Assembly (NCBI RefSeq): GCF_003710815.1
Contig: NZ_RHHP01000038.1
Location: 62,001-126,000, forward strand
Direction of reading: 5' to 3'
Source: Brevibacillus centrosporus
Lineage (GTDB): Bacteria; Bacillota; Bacilli; Brevibacillales; Brevibacillaceae
DNA length: 64,000 nt
Positions 8,909 to 16,991 of this stretch are shown here, in pieces (the stretch's first letter is position 1; each line of letters opens with the position of its first letter). The position numbers were made by a program, and so were the translations under genes. The notes beneath the pieces are model-generated. The model did no database searches, had not been told where the DNA came from, and saw only the letters and a list, made by a program, of their open reading frames with translations.

Positions 8909-9511
8909 ATGATCAGCCATATTACCATCCACCCGAAAATTTTGTACTACGGTGCACCCGTCGTCCTGCTGTCGACGGAGAATGCAGACGGTTCTACCAA
9001 CATCAGCCCTATTTCCTCCTCGTGGGCACTAGGTTCATTCGTTATTTTAGGCTTAGGGGTGGGATCACAGGGCTTGGAAAATTTGAAAGATCGGCCAGCG
9101 TGCGTCATTAATTTGCCTGATGCGGAAATGTGGCGCCAGGTCGAGGCACTCGCATCGTTGACCGGAAAAAATCCGGTACCTGCGTACAAAGAGGAGATTG
9201 GCTTTCGCTATGAAAAGGATAAGTTCGCCGCTGGATCCTTCACCCGAGCAGCATCTAAGTCGGTACGTCCCGAGCGGATTGCCGAATGTCCCCTTCAATT
9301 GGAGGCAGAGGTTCGCCACATTCGGATTCCAGAGTACGCAGAGAGCTTTGCCATCGTAGAAACAGAGGTGGTGCAGGTGCACGCTGATGAGCGAATCGCC
9401 ATCGGTGACCGCTACGTAGATCCCAAGGCTTGGAATCCGCTCATTTATAATTTTCGCCATTATTTTGGCCTCGGGGAAGAAAAAGGGAAAACTTATCGGT
9501 CCGAGACATAG
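8909..9511 (+). CDS. Flavin reductase-like, FMN-binding split-barrel protein
   Basis: A 200-residue protein of the flavoprotein oxygenase/flavin reductase domain family. The N-terminal VVLLSTENADGSTNISPISS and the following WALGSFVILGLG resemble the FMN phosphate-binding region of these barrels, and RPACVINLPD is a typical later strand. It likely binds FMN and reduces flavin or a small substrate. ATG 8909 has AAAGGAGA upstream. It stands alone between divergent and terminated genes, so no pathway is indicated. Confidence 0.8.
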   Translation: MISHITIHPKILYYGAPVVLLSTENADGSTNISPISSSWALGSFVILGLGVGSQGLENLKDRPACVINLPDAEMWRQVEALASLTGKNPVPAYKEEIGFRYEKDKFAAGSFTRAASKSVRPERIAECPLQLEAEVRHIRIPEYAESFAIVETEVVQVHADERIAIGDRYVDPKAWNPLIYNFRHYFGLGEEKGKTYRSET

Positions 9512-9523
9512 AATAAGAGTAGG

Positions 9524-9548
9524 AAACGCCATGTGAAGTGGCGTTTTT
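9524..9548 (+). terminator. Intrinsic terminator after the flavin reductase-like gene
   Basis: Perfect eight-base stem AAACGCCA/TGGCGTTT, seven-base loop, then TTTTT. Confidence 0.85.
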
Positions 9549-9625
9549 GCATGCTGGCAGATATCCTCCAACGGTTATATAGTGGTATGATCAAAAGAAG
9601 GGTATATACGAGGCGGAGGTACCAT

Positions 9626-10357
9626 ATGGAGCAACTTTTGATAGGGAGTTTTCTATCGGCAATGGCGACAGGAGCAGGGGCGCTGCCCATCCTGTTTTTC
9701 AAAACGGTGACGCATCGCTGGCGTGATATTCTGCTCGCGTTTACGGCTGGCATCATGGTGGCGGCCGCGACCTTCAGCTTGATTCCACAGGCGATGGAGA
9801 ACGGATCGATTATCGTCATCTGTCTGGGGGTGCTCACCGGGACACTGACGCTGACTGTTTTGGAGAGCTTCATCCCGCATATAGATCTGGAGCATACGAG
9901 AGTAAATATTTCAATGGACTCTCAGGCGCTCTTGATTTTGTCGGCCATTACTTTACATAACATTCCAGAAGGGCTGTCAGTTGGGGTCAGCTACTCCAGT
10001 GAGCAAACCGGTCTGGGTGGCTTGGTCGCCTTTGCGATCGGACTGCAGAACGCGCCGGAAGGGTTTCTGGTCGCGCTATTTCTGATTAATCAGCAGGTGA
10101 GCCGGCTCAAAGCTTTTCTTTTGGCGACGATGACCGGTGCAGTAGAGATCGTTTCGGCTCTTATCGGCTATTATTTGACTTCGGTCGTGGGTGGGCTGGT
10201 TCCCTACGGACTCTCCTTTGCTGCCGGAGCCATGCTGTATATCGTCTACAAGGAGCTCATTCCGGAGAGCCACGGAGACGGACATGCTCGCTCAGCCACG
10301 TTCTCCTTTATTATCGGGTTGCTGGTGATGATCGGGATGGTTCAGCAGTTCGGATGA
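9626..10357 (+). CDS. ZIP family metal transporter
   Basis: A 243-residue membrane protein of the ZIP family, which moves Zn2+ or other divalent metals into the cytoplasm. Transmembrane segment IV carries LHNIPEGLSVG and the matching segment V carries GLQNAPEG, the paired metal-binding signatures. ATG 9626 is chosen because GGCGGAGGT lies six bases upstream; the frame extends further but without a ribosome site. The gene stands alone with no visible metal-regulator site. Metal specificity is not determined. Confidence 0.88.
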   Translation: MEQLLIGSFLSAMATGAGALPILFFKTVTHRWRDILLAFTAGIMVAAATFSLIPQAMENGSIIVICLGVLTGTLTLTVLESFIPHIDLEHTRVNISMDSQALLILSAITLHNIPEGLSVGVSYSSEQTGLGGLVAFAIGLQNAPEGFLVALFLINQQVSRLKAFLLATMTGAVEIVSALIGYYLTSVVGGLVPYGLSFAAGAMLYIVYKELIPESHGDGHARSATFSFIIGLLVMIGMVQQFG

Positions 10358-10395
10358 TAAAAAGAGTTCCGTTTTTCATAAGTTCCCCTCACAAT

Positions 10396-10424
10396 TTGAC
10401 CGCAAATTACCGAAACCATATATA
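10396..10424 (+). promoter_or_regulatory. Candidate sigma-A promoter for motAB
   Basis: TTGACC and TATATA are separated by 17 bases, 36 bases before the motA start. A sigma-D motif was not recognised. Confidence 0.55.
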
Positions 10425-10459
10425 GATAGATTTCGATTATGGAAGTAGGGAGTGTCACG

Positions 10460-11263
10460 ATGGAAAAATCGACCTTGCTAGGTTTAGTACTAGGTATCGT
10501 TGCAGTAGTTGTCGGGATGATCTTGAAGCACGCCAGTCCCGCCTCATTATTAAACCCAGCAGCATTCATGATCATCATGGTGGGTACGGCTGCCGCTATT
10601 TTAAACGCATTTCCCATGTCGGAAGTCAAAAAGGTTCCCGTCCTTTTCAAGGTACTTTTTAAAGAGCAAAAACTCCCTGCCAAACGTGAACTGATTGGCC
10701 AATTTATGAACTGGGCGTCGATCGCTCGCCGTGAAGGATTGTTGGCCCTTGAAAATACGTCCGATGAAATAGAAGATCCATTCCTGAGAAACGGCATGAA
10801 GATGATCATCGATGGAGGCGAACCGGATTTCGTCCGCGATGTGTTGAACGAAGAGATTCATGCAATTGAAGAGCGTCACCAGATGGGTGCACTGATTTTC
10901 AGCCAGGCGGGCAGCTACGCGCCGACACTCGGGGTATTGGGTGCGGTAGTTGGCCTGATCGCGGCGCTTGGTAACCTGAGTGACATCGATGCGCTGGGTA
11001 TTTCCATTGCCGCTGCGTTTGTCGCGACACTGCTCGGTATTTTTACAGGCTACGTTTTGTGGAATCCTTTCTCGAACAAGCTGAAACGCAAATCTAAGCA
11101 AGAGATTGAAATCAAGAGAATCATGGTAGAAGGTCTGCTTTCGATTCAGGCTGGTGTATCCCCGGCTGCGATTGAACAGAAGCTGCTTGTGTACATCCCG
11201 TACCGAGAGCGTGCCGAGATGAAGGAAGAGAAGAAGGAGGAAGGAGCTGCGGTAAATGGCTAA
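10460..11263 (+). CDS. motA: Flagellar motor stator protein MotA
   Basis: A 267-residue stator subunit of the Bacillus MotA type, forming with MotB the proton channel that drives flagellar rotation. Family blocks include HASPASLLNPAAFMII, the ARREGLLALE cytoplasmic segment that contacts FliG, and SYAPTLGVLGAVVGLIAAL in transmembrane helix 3. ATG 10460 is used; ATG 10439 is seven codons upstream. The gene overlaps motB by eight bases, so translation is coupled. No other flagellar or chemotaxis gene is nearby, as in B. subtilis where motAB is also separate. Confidence 0.95.
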   Translation: MEKSTLLGLVLGIVAVVVGMILKHASPASLLNPAAFMIIMVGTAAAILNAFPMSEVKKVPVLFKVLFKEQKLPAKRELIGQFMNWASIARREGLLALENTSDEIEDPFLRNGMKMIIDGGEPDFVRDVLNEEIHAIEERHQMGALIFSQAGSYAPTLGVLGAVVGLIAALGNLSDIDALGISIAAAFVATLLGIFTGYVLWNPFSNKLKRKSKQEIEIKRIMVEGLLSIQAGVSPAAIEQKLLVYIPYRERAEMKEEKKEEGAAVNG

Positions 11264-12065
11264 GCGACCGAAGAGACATGCTCAGCATGAAGAGCATATG
11301 GACGAGACTTGGCTGATTCCGTACGCTGACCTGCTCACCCTGTTGCTTGCCTTGTTTATTGTATTGTTTGCCTCCAGTGAGATGGATGCGAAGAAGTTTG
11401 ACCAGCTGGTGAAATCCTTCAACGTTGCCTTGAACGGTGGGGTGGGCGTGCTGAATCAGCCGAGTCCGGTGCCACTGGACCCGAACATGGCGCAGCAGAC
11501 CATCCACAAAGGGGCACAGGAAGCGGAAAAACCAAAGACCGAGGAAGAGAAGAAGCTGGAGGAAGCGGTACGCAAAGAGACAGAGGATCTGAAAAAGCTG
11601 CAGACGCAGCTGGAAGGCTACATCGAGCAAAACAAGCTGCAGGACAAGCTGCAGACCAAGCTGACCGAAGAGGGGCTGCTCATCACGATTCTCGACAATG
11701 CGTTGTTTGACTCAGGTAAAGCCGATCTCAAGCCTGAAGCAAGAAAGCTCGCTGCGGAGATGGCGTCCATGCTGGTCCCGCATCCGAAAAAGGTGACCGT
11801 CACTGGACATACCGACAACGTGCCGATCCACCGGGCCGATTTCCCGTCCAACTGGGATTTGAGTGCGAAGCGTTCGGTTAACTTCCTCAAGGTACTGCTG
11901 GAAAACAGAAATCTCGATCCGACCAAGTTCAGCGCGACAGGCATGGGCGAATACCACCCTGTAGCATCGAACGCTACCGCTGATGGACGTGCCAAAAACA
12001 GACGGGTAGAGGTCGCGATCCTGCGCGATCTGGCGGCACCGCCGAAAAATACAATAAATCCGTAA
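11256..12065 (+). CDS. motB: Flagellar motor stator protein MotB
   Basis: A 269-residue protein with a short basic cytoplasmic tail, a single transmembrane helix and a peptidoglycan-binding OmpA-like C terminus. Asp25 in the PYADLLTLL motif is the conserved proton-carrying aspartate. TGHTDNVPI and SNWDLSAKRSVNFL belong to the OmpA domain that anchors the stator to the wall. Between them lies a charged Lys/Glu-rich linker of about 45 residues. The start overlaps motA. The proton-type assignment (rather than Na+ MotPS) rests on close similarity to B. subtilis MotAB. Confidence 0.95.
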   Translation: MAKRPKRHAQHEEHMDETWLIPYADLLTLLLALFIVLFASSEMDAKKFDQLVKSFNVALNGGVGVLNQPSPVPLDPNMAQQTIHKGAQEAEKPKTEEEKKLEEAVRKETEDLKKLQTQLEGYIEQNKLQDKLQTKLTEEGLLITILDNALFDSGKADLKPEARKLAAEMASMLVPHPKKVTVTGHTDNVPIHRADFPSNWDLSAKRSVNFLKVLLENRNLDPTKFSATGMGEYHPVASNATADGRAKNRRVEVAILRDLAAPPKNTINP

Positions 12066-12070
12066 AAAGA

Positions 12071-12098
12071 AGGATAGCACAAGGGGTGCTATCCTCTT
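12071..12098. terminator. Bidirectional terminator between motB and the HxlR gene
   Basis: A perfect ten-base stem AGGATAGCAC/GTGCTATCCT with a five-base loop lies between convergent genes. Confidence 0.88.
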
Positions 12099-12479
12099 TC
12101 ATTTTTCCATTGATTCGACGCCGAGCTTTAGTTGTTCCATCCGTTTTTCGCCCCACTCATACATCATTTCGATGATCGGCAAAAGAGTCATCCCCAGCTC
12201 CGTCATGGAATACTCGACACGAGGGGGAACCTCCGGATAGACTTCTCGATGCACGATACCGTCCTCGATTAGCTCTTTTAGCTGGCTGGTCAGCATCTTA
12301 TGAGTAATTCGGGGAAATAGCCGTTGTAGCTGGCTAAAGCGATGGGGGCCTTCCACACCCAGATGCCAGAGGATCACGACTTTCCATTTTCCGCTGAACA
12401 TGGACAAAGTCAGTTCCTTCGAGCAGTTAAAGTCACCGTTTTGTATTTTTTCCAGTGTTTCCTTACGAATATCGGACAT
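12099..12479 (-). CDS. HxlR family winged-helix transcriptional regulator
   Basis: A 126-residue HxlR/MarR-like dimeric regulator. The conserved N-terminal cysteine (Cys19, in DFNCSKELTL) precedes FSGKWKVVILWHL, and the recognition part is FPRITHKMLTSQLKEL. HxlR proteins with this single Cys often respond to aldehydes, quinones or other electrophiles. The gene is divergent from a DJ-1/PfpI gene, which it probably controls through the inverted repeat between them. The regulatory role is inferred from the arrangement. Confidence 0.88.
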   Translation of the reverse strand: MSDIRKETLEKIQNGDFNCSKELTLSMFSGKWKVVILWHLGVEGPHRFSQLQRLFPRITHKMLTSQLKELIEDGIVHREVYPEVPPRVEYSMTELGMTLLPIIEMMYEWGEKRMEQLKLGVESMEK

Positions 12480-12502
12480 AAGTGACTCTCCTTAATGGCA
12501 TT

Positions 12503-12524
12503 TGCCAATAGTACCTTATTGGTA
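12503..12524. promoter_or_regulatory. Inverted repeat, candidate HxlR operator
   Basis: CCAATA(6)TATTGG forms a perfect palindrome, extended by one mismatched pair, 26 bases upstream of the hxlR-type start and before the divergent pfpI gene. A second short palindrome TGGCATTTGCCA overlaps it at 12496-12507. The position suits autoregulation. Confidence 0.5.
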
Positions 12525-12626
12525 ACCTCCGCACAAAAAAGTGCATTCTTACGTTAGGTGCTGATCCTGCGTATAATCATCCTTGTCAGATACACCTAGG
12601 TTTTATTGTAAAGGAGAGAGGACCTC

Positions 12627-13187
12627 ATGTCTAAAAAAGTACTGATTCTAACCGGCGATGCCGTTGAAGCTCTGGAAGCCTATTACCCGTATTACCGATC
12701 TCTGGAGGAAGGATTCGAAGTGACGATCGCATCCCCGACTGATGCGAAAGTGCTGCATACCGTGGTGCATGACTTTGAAGACTGGCAGACCTTCACAGAG
12801 AAACGCGGGTATCAGCTCGAAGCCCATGCGTCCTTTGACGAGATTGATCCGAGCGGGTACGATGCCCTGATCATTCCAGGTGGACGAGCTCCCGAGCACA
12901 TCCGCCTGCACAAAGATTTTGGACGAATCGCAAGCCACTTCTTCCAACAGGACAAACCAATCATGATCCTGTGCCATGCCAGTGTTGCCCTGACGGTAAT
13001 CGCTGACGATATCCGTGGGCGTGAGATGACCGCCTACTTCGCATGCCGCCCAGAGGTAGAGGCTGCTGGAGCGAAGTATATCGAGAAGCGCTTCCACGTG
13101 GACCGTAACCTCATCTCCGGGCATGCCTGGAACGACCTCCCCGTGCTGATGAAGGAGTTTGTGAAACAAGTAAATGCAATGGCCTAA
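12627..13187 (+). CDS. DJ-1/PfpI family protein
   Basis: A 186-residue class I glutamine amidotransferase-like protein of the DJ-1/PfpI superfamily. The nucleophile elbow ILCHAS contains Cys116 followed by His117, and IIPGGRAPE (82-90) supplies the upstream acidic position. Members act as glyoxalases, protein/nucleotide deglycases, proteases or chaperones; which one applies here is not readable. Divergent pairing with an HxlR electrophile sensor favours detoxification of reactive carbonyls. ATG is preceded by AAAGGAGAGAGG. Confidence 0.88.
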   Translation: MSKKVLILTGDAVEALEAYYPYYRSLEEGFEVTIASPTDAKVLHTVVHDFEDWQTFTEKRGYQLEAHASFDEIDPSGYDALIIPGGRAPEHIRLHKDFGRIASHFFQQDKPIMILCHASVALTVIADDIRGREMTAYFACRPEVEAAGAKYIEKRFHVDRNLISGHAWNDLPVLMKEFVKQVNAMA

Positions 13188-13215
13188 GGAAAGGGTCGGA
13201 GAAATATGGCTTGAG

Positions 13216-13256
13216 AAAAACAGCTGTCGTGCGAGATGACAGCTGTTTTTTGTTTT
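13216..13256 (+). terminator. Intrinsic terminator after pfpI-like gene
   Basis: A perfect 13-base stem AAAAACAGCTGTC/GACAGCTGTTTTT with a nine-base loop, then further T. Confidence 0.92.
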
Positions 13257-13652
13257 TTCATGAGTGGGTGCGGGTTTACCTGATAGAGGAAAGGGAATAA
13301 ACTCCCCAGGATGAACGTCTTATGGGGAGGCTCGATTGGGAAGGATCACAACTTCTACGAAACCAGATTTTGCCCGCAGAGGAACTGCTCCCTTGCGAGC
13401 ATTAACACCCCCGCGAGTTGCACCTACTATTGATCTCATCGTGGATTAATTCCTTTTTACAGATGTAGAGGTGATCTCCAAATTCTCCTCTATCATCAAA
13501 GTTTACGAGCATAGTCGAATCAACAGTAAGTATTGTGCTGTACATAAGATCGAGGTGGAGCTAGGCAGCGTCTGCTCCCGAATCGTGATCCCTAAAATGT
13601 ATCTTGGTGGGGCTTTTTCCCCGAGATGAATGATTCCGACCCGCCATATTTA
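13257..13652. other. Gene-free stretch of about 400 bases
   Basis: No credible gene was found on either strand. It contains a CTCCCC/GGGGAG inverted repeat (13302-13329), a small GGGG/CCCC hairpin near 13609-13625 and a few reading frames of at most about 40 codons without a good ribosome site. It may be decayed coding DNA or a long 5' region for the hydrolase downstream. Confidence 0.5.
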
Positions 13653-13681
13653 TTGACAACAGCTCTGAAAACCCGCATAAT
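13653..13681 (+). promoter_or_regulatory. Sigma-A promoter for the alpha/beta hydrolase gene
   Basis: A consensus TTGACA is followed after 17 bases by CATAAT, about 55 bases before the ATG. Confidence 0.75.
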
Positions 13682-13735
13682 AAATTATAACAAAGTAAAC
13701 TACTCGGAATACTGAAAATAAATGAGGTGAGTTTA

Positions 13736-14533
13736 ATGGAACGGACTTTTCAAATCCCAAGCGGAGACATCTCGTTAACGGCAACTCTGCATGAGCCCAG
13801 CCAGTCAGGTGAAAAGTTTCCCCTTGTCATCATCTGCCACGGCTTTATCGGCAGTCGAATCGGAGTCGATCGCCTGTTTGTCAAAGCTGCCAGAGAGCTG
13901 ACCGCCAATGGCTTTGCCGTCTTGCGCTTTGACTACGGTGGGTGCGGGGAAAGCAGCGGGGACTACGGTGCAGGCGGACTGGACGTCCTGCTCAGCCAGA
14001 CACGGGATGTGCTCGACTTTGCCTTCCAGCTGGATAGCATCGATCCTGAGCGTGTCAGCCTCATTGGCCATAGCCTTGGTGGTGCCGTTTCCATGCTTAC
14101 CGCCAGTACGGATAAACGAATCCACTCCCTCGTTCTCTGGGCGGCAGTTGCCCGTCCGTATGACGACATCGTACGGATTGTGGGGGAGAGGGGCTATCAG
14201 GAGGCACTGCTGACCGGAAGAACAGATCATCACGGCTACCTGCTGCAAGATCGCTTTTTCCAATCGCTGAACGGGGTGCTCCCTTTGCGCCAAGCCAAGC
14301 AATTTGAAGGAGATGCTCTACTCCTGCACGGAAACCGGGATGATGTTATTTCAGTCGATGCGATGTTCCATTACGAACGGGAGCTGCGCTTGCGCAGACG
14401 GGGACGCTGCGAGACGGAGGTCGTCATCGGTGCAGACCATACCTTTTCGACGGCAGGTTATCAGCGCTTGATCGACAGCACAGTAAAATGGCTGCGGGAA
14501 CAGACCGAGCAGACTACGCTGGCGGTCTCATAG
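13736..14533 (+). CDS. Alpha/beta hydrolase
   Basis: A 265-residue serine hydrolase. The oxyanion/HGF region is CHGFIG (34-39), the nucleophile elbow GHSLGG has Ser113, GNRDDV supplies the acid (Asp203 or its neighbour), and GADHTF supplies His235, giving a complete triad. FDYGGCGESSGD is the usual DxGGxGxS block. Family members are esterases such as feruloyl or lipid esterases. ATG 13736 follows TGAGGTGA; a GTG three codons upstream overlaps that ribosome site and is unlikely. Substrate is unknown. Confidence 0.88.
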   Translation: MERTFQIPSGDISLTATLHEPSQSGEKFPLVIICHGFIGSRIGVDRLFVKAARELTANGFAVLRFDYGGCGESSGDYGAGGLDVLLSQTRDVLDFAFQLDSIDPERVSLIGHSLGGAVSMLTASTDKRIHSLVLWAAVARPYDDIVRIVGERGYQEALLTGRTDHHGYLLQDRFFQSLNGVLPLRQAKQFEGDALLLHGNRDDVISVDAMFHYERELRLRRRGRCETEVVIGADHTFSTAGYQRLIDSTVKWLREQTEQTTLAVS

Positions 14534-14547
14534 GGAGCAAATAACAA

Positions 14548-14582
14548 AAGGGATAGCCCATCTAGCGGCTATCCCTTCTTTT
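14548..14582. terminator. Bidirectional terminator between hydrolase and phosphatase genes
   Basis: A perfect eleven-base stem AAGGGATAGCC/GGCTATCCCTT lies between convergent genes, with CTTTT on the plus side. Confidence 0.85.
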
Positions 14583-14615
14583 CATGGACAAAGGCGTGCC
14601 GTCCAAACGAACGGG

Positions 14616-15077
14616 CTACTTCCCTTCTTTCAAAATATGTGCCAGCAATCCTTGACAGCCGTCCTCGACCAGATCGTAGACGTAGCCGAAACGCCCGGTG
14701 TAGTACGGGTCCTCAACGTTTTGCTCCTTGGCAGCGGTCGCGAAGTCCAGCAGCCTGTACACCTTCTTGCCAGCAGGCGCCAAACGCTTTAGAGCAGACA
14801 GGTTTTCCTCGTCCATGCAAACGATGTAATCGTAGGTCGCAAAATCATCCGAAGTAATTTGCCGGGCGCGCAAGGTGTCGTGGGCGATTCCCTTTTCACG
14901 CAAAATTTTCTGCGTACCGGTATGAGGGCGCTCTCCAGCATGCCAGTCGCCGATGCCGCATGAATCGATAGCGATCTGAGCGGACAGCCCTCGCTGTTCG
15001 ACGAGATGACGAAAGACGGCTTCTGCCATCGGGGAGCGGCAAATATTCCCCAGGCAGACAAACAGAACATGTGTCAT
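14616..15077 (-). CDS. Low-molecular-weight protein-tyrosine phosphatase
   Basis: A 153-residue cytoplasmic phosphatase that removes phosphate from tyrosine or arginine residues. The P-loop CLGNICRS (Cys8 to Ser15) fits CX5R(S), and the general-acid aspartate is Asp123 in EDPYYTG. The start was cut back from a much longer open frame to the ATG preceded by AAAAGGAGC, because the extra upstream residues match nothing and the P-loop should be near the N terminus. B. subtilis relatives are YfkJ, YwlE and the arsenate-reductase branch; the DPYYTG form suits YfkJ-like enzymes. Confidence 0.92.
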   Translation of the reverse strand: MTHVLFVCLGNICRSPMAEAVFRHLVEQRGLSAQIAIDSCGIGDWHAGERPHTGTQKILREKGIAHDTLRARQITSDDFATYDYIVCMDEENLSALKRLAPAGKKVYRLLDFATAAKEQNVEDPYYTGRFGYVYDLVEDGCQGLLAHILKEGK

Positions 15078-15161
15078 GGGTATGCTCCTTTTCGAAAGCA
15101 ATATGAGATGGATTCTATATGTTAGAATAACATAGAAGAGGAAACGTAGAGCGAGGTATGC

Positions 15162-16991
15162 ATGTTGAAAGCTTATTTTTATCGGATTCGCCTGATAGCC
15201 TCTGTTGTAGCCGTGACGATCCTGCCCATTTTGATCACAGGGCTTGTGCTTCTTCATGCGGCCGAGCAGGCTTTGCTCGAGGAAAAAAAACAAAAGCTGA
15301 TCGCGATCACACAGCAGCTGGATTTTGCGTTGCCAAAAGATTATGACGACCTGACCAAAAGGCTTGGGGTGCAGGAGGCGACTCGGGAGCAGAAAATTGA
15401 GTATTTGAACCAAGCTCTGCAACCGCTTACAGATCGGATTGCTGACGAGCATCCGGGTATCGGTGTCGGTTATTATGCCGCCGACCTGGATGCGATTGTA
15501 ACATACGGGCCGAGTCAGGAAATGAAGTTTCACGTGGGTGAGTCGATTTCACCCGAGCATTTCGGACGGTTGGTCATGGAAAGCGGAAAACCGGAGATCG
15601 CGATCGGAGAGCAGGTCAGGGGCAACATCATGAATGCCATGTACCCGCTGAATCGAAACGGCAAGATGATCGGTTATACTTGGGCAAATGAGCTGATGAG
15701 CAATATCGATGTACAGCTGGCAGGGATGCGCAGGAGCATTTTCGCCATCTCGGGTGTCGGCTGCTTGATAGCAGCTTTAGTCAGCGGCCTGATGGTGCAC
15801 AGACTGGAAGCCCTTCTGGAGGAGATCAAGGCAGGGCTGAAAACCATCAGTCTGGATCTGTCGCATCGCATGAGACGTTTGGCTGGAGAACCAGGAGAAA
15901 TATCTGAGGCGATCAACAGGATGGCAGGCGAGCTTCAGGCGAGCCGGACCCGTACGGAAACCATCATGCAGAGCATGGATAGCGGTGTACTGGCTTTGGA
16001 CGATCAGGGGAGAATCACGTCCTGGAACGAGGCGGCAGCCAAAATAACGGGACGATCCGCAGAGCAGGTCATGGGCAAAGCGCATACGGAAGTGTTTGCG
16101 GAAAGCGAGGAGTTCGTCGGCTTGCTGACAGAAACGCTGGTGCATGGCAGGACGATCCGCGATGCCGAATGGGAGTACAAGCATCCTGAGCGGGGGCATC
16201 GTTATGTGAAAGTGGGGACATCGATCTGGGTGAGCCCGACTGATCAAGTGCTTGGGGTCATTGTCGTGCTCGACGAACGAACGGAATGGAAACGGATGGA
16301 GCTGCGATTGGCACAGGCAGAGCGTCTAGCGGTTATCGGGGAATGGGCAGCGAGTATTGCCCACGAGGTACGAAACCCCCTTACCTCGATAAAGGCTTTC
16401 GCGCAAATCATTGAAGAAGATTTGCCAGAGGAGCATGGCTGTCGGGAGTACACGGAAATCATCGTGGAGGAAGTGGAGAGGCTGAACCGCTTTGCGGACG
16501 AGCTGCTGCTCTTTTCCCGCCCCGATGAGGAGGCTCATGTCCCCATCCATCTGTGGGATGTGATCAATCAAACTGTGCTGCTGATGGAGCGAAGTGCGGC
16601 CGGCAAAGGCATTCAGGTGGAGAGATGCTTCGGGGATCATGCGCCATTTGTTCTCGCATCGCCAGATTTGCTGAAGCAGGTCTTCTTAAACATTTTGATC
16701 AACGCGATCCAGGCGATGCCACATGGGGGGGTTATCCAAATCCAAACGGAAAAGGATGGCAATCAGGCATGTATCCATGTGACTAATGACGGTCAACCCA
16801 TTGCCGAAGAGCATTTGCTCTCCGTATTTGAGCCGTTTTACACGACGAAGCCGTCTGGAACGGGGCTGGGACTGGCGATTTCCCAGCGAATCGTGCATGC
16901 CTACGGAGGACATATCACTGCCCAAAATGTAGCAAATGGCGTCCGGTTTACAGTGGCGCTGCCAGGGAGATGGGAGGAGGCAGAGAGATGA
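15162..16991 (+). CDS. Membrane sensor histidine kinase, AtoS/ZraS-like with PAS domain
   Basis: 609 residues. Transmembrane helices near 10-32 and 193-213 flank an extracytoplasmic sensor of about 160 residues. A HAMP-like linker follows, then a PAS domain (about 262-375) and a HisKA domain with phospho-acceptor His401 in SIAHEVRNPL. The C-terminal HATPase has N, G1 and G2 boxes including GTGLGLAIS. It should phosphorylate the sigma-54 response regulator whose start overlaps its stop by four bases. The next gene is a short-chain fatty acid transporter, so the signal may be acetoacetate, butyrate or a related acid, as for E. coli AtoS. That ligand is inferred. Confidence 0.9.
   Translation: MLKAYFYRIRLIASVVAVTILPILITGLVLLHAAEQALLEEKKQKLIAITQQLDFALPKDYDDLTKRLGVQEATREQKIEYLNQALQPLTDRIADEHPGIGVGYYAADLDAIVTYGPSQEMKFHVGESISPEHFGRLVMESGKPEIAIGEQVRGNIMNAMYPLNRNGKMIGYTWANELMSNIDVQLAGMRRSIFAISGVGCLIAALVSGLMVHRLEALLEEIKAGLKTISLDLSHRMRRLAGEPGEISEAINRMAGELQASRTRTETIMQSMDSGVLALDDQGRITSWNEAAAKITGRSAEQVMGKAHTEVFAESEEFVGLLTETLVHGRTIRDAEWEYKHPERGHRYVKVGTSIWVSPTDQVLGVIVVLDERTEWKRMELRLAQAERLAVIGEWAASIAHEVRNPLTSIKAFAQIIEEDLPEEHGCREYTEIIVEEVERLNRFADELLLFSRPDEEAHVPIHLWDVINQTVLLMERSAAGKGIQVERCFGDHAPFVLASPDLLKQVFLNILINAIQAMPHGGVIQIQTEKDGNQACIHVTNDGQPIAEEHLLSVFEPFYTTKPSGTGLGLAISQRIVHAYGGHITAQNVANGVRFTVALPGRWEEAER

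Noticed and set aside
8806..9111. Plus-strand open frame beginning MLALKKAGILRWRWK with a good ribosome site (GGGGAGGAAAGCGAG)
   Set aside because: Two thirds of it overlaps the flavin reductase-like gene in another frame, and the product matches nothing. A short leader peptide cannot be excluded, but no attenuator structure was seen.
15078..15533. Long N-terminal extension of the tyrosine phosphatase frame
   Set aside because: It runs antisense into the sensor kinase gene; the phosphatase P-loop must be near the N terminus, and a strong ribosome site marks the ATG at 15077.
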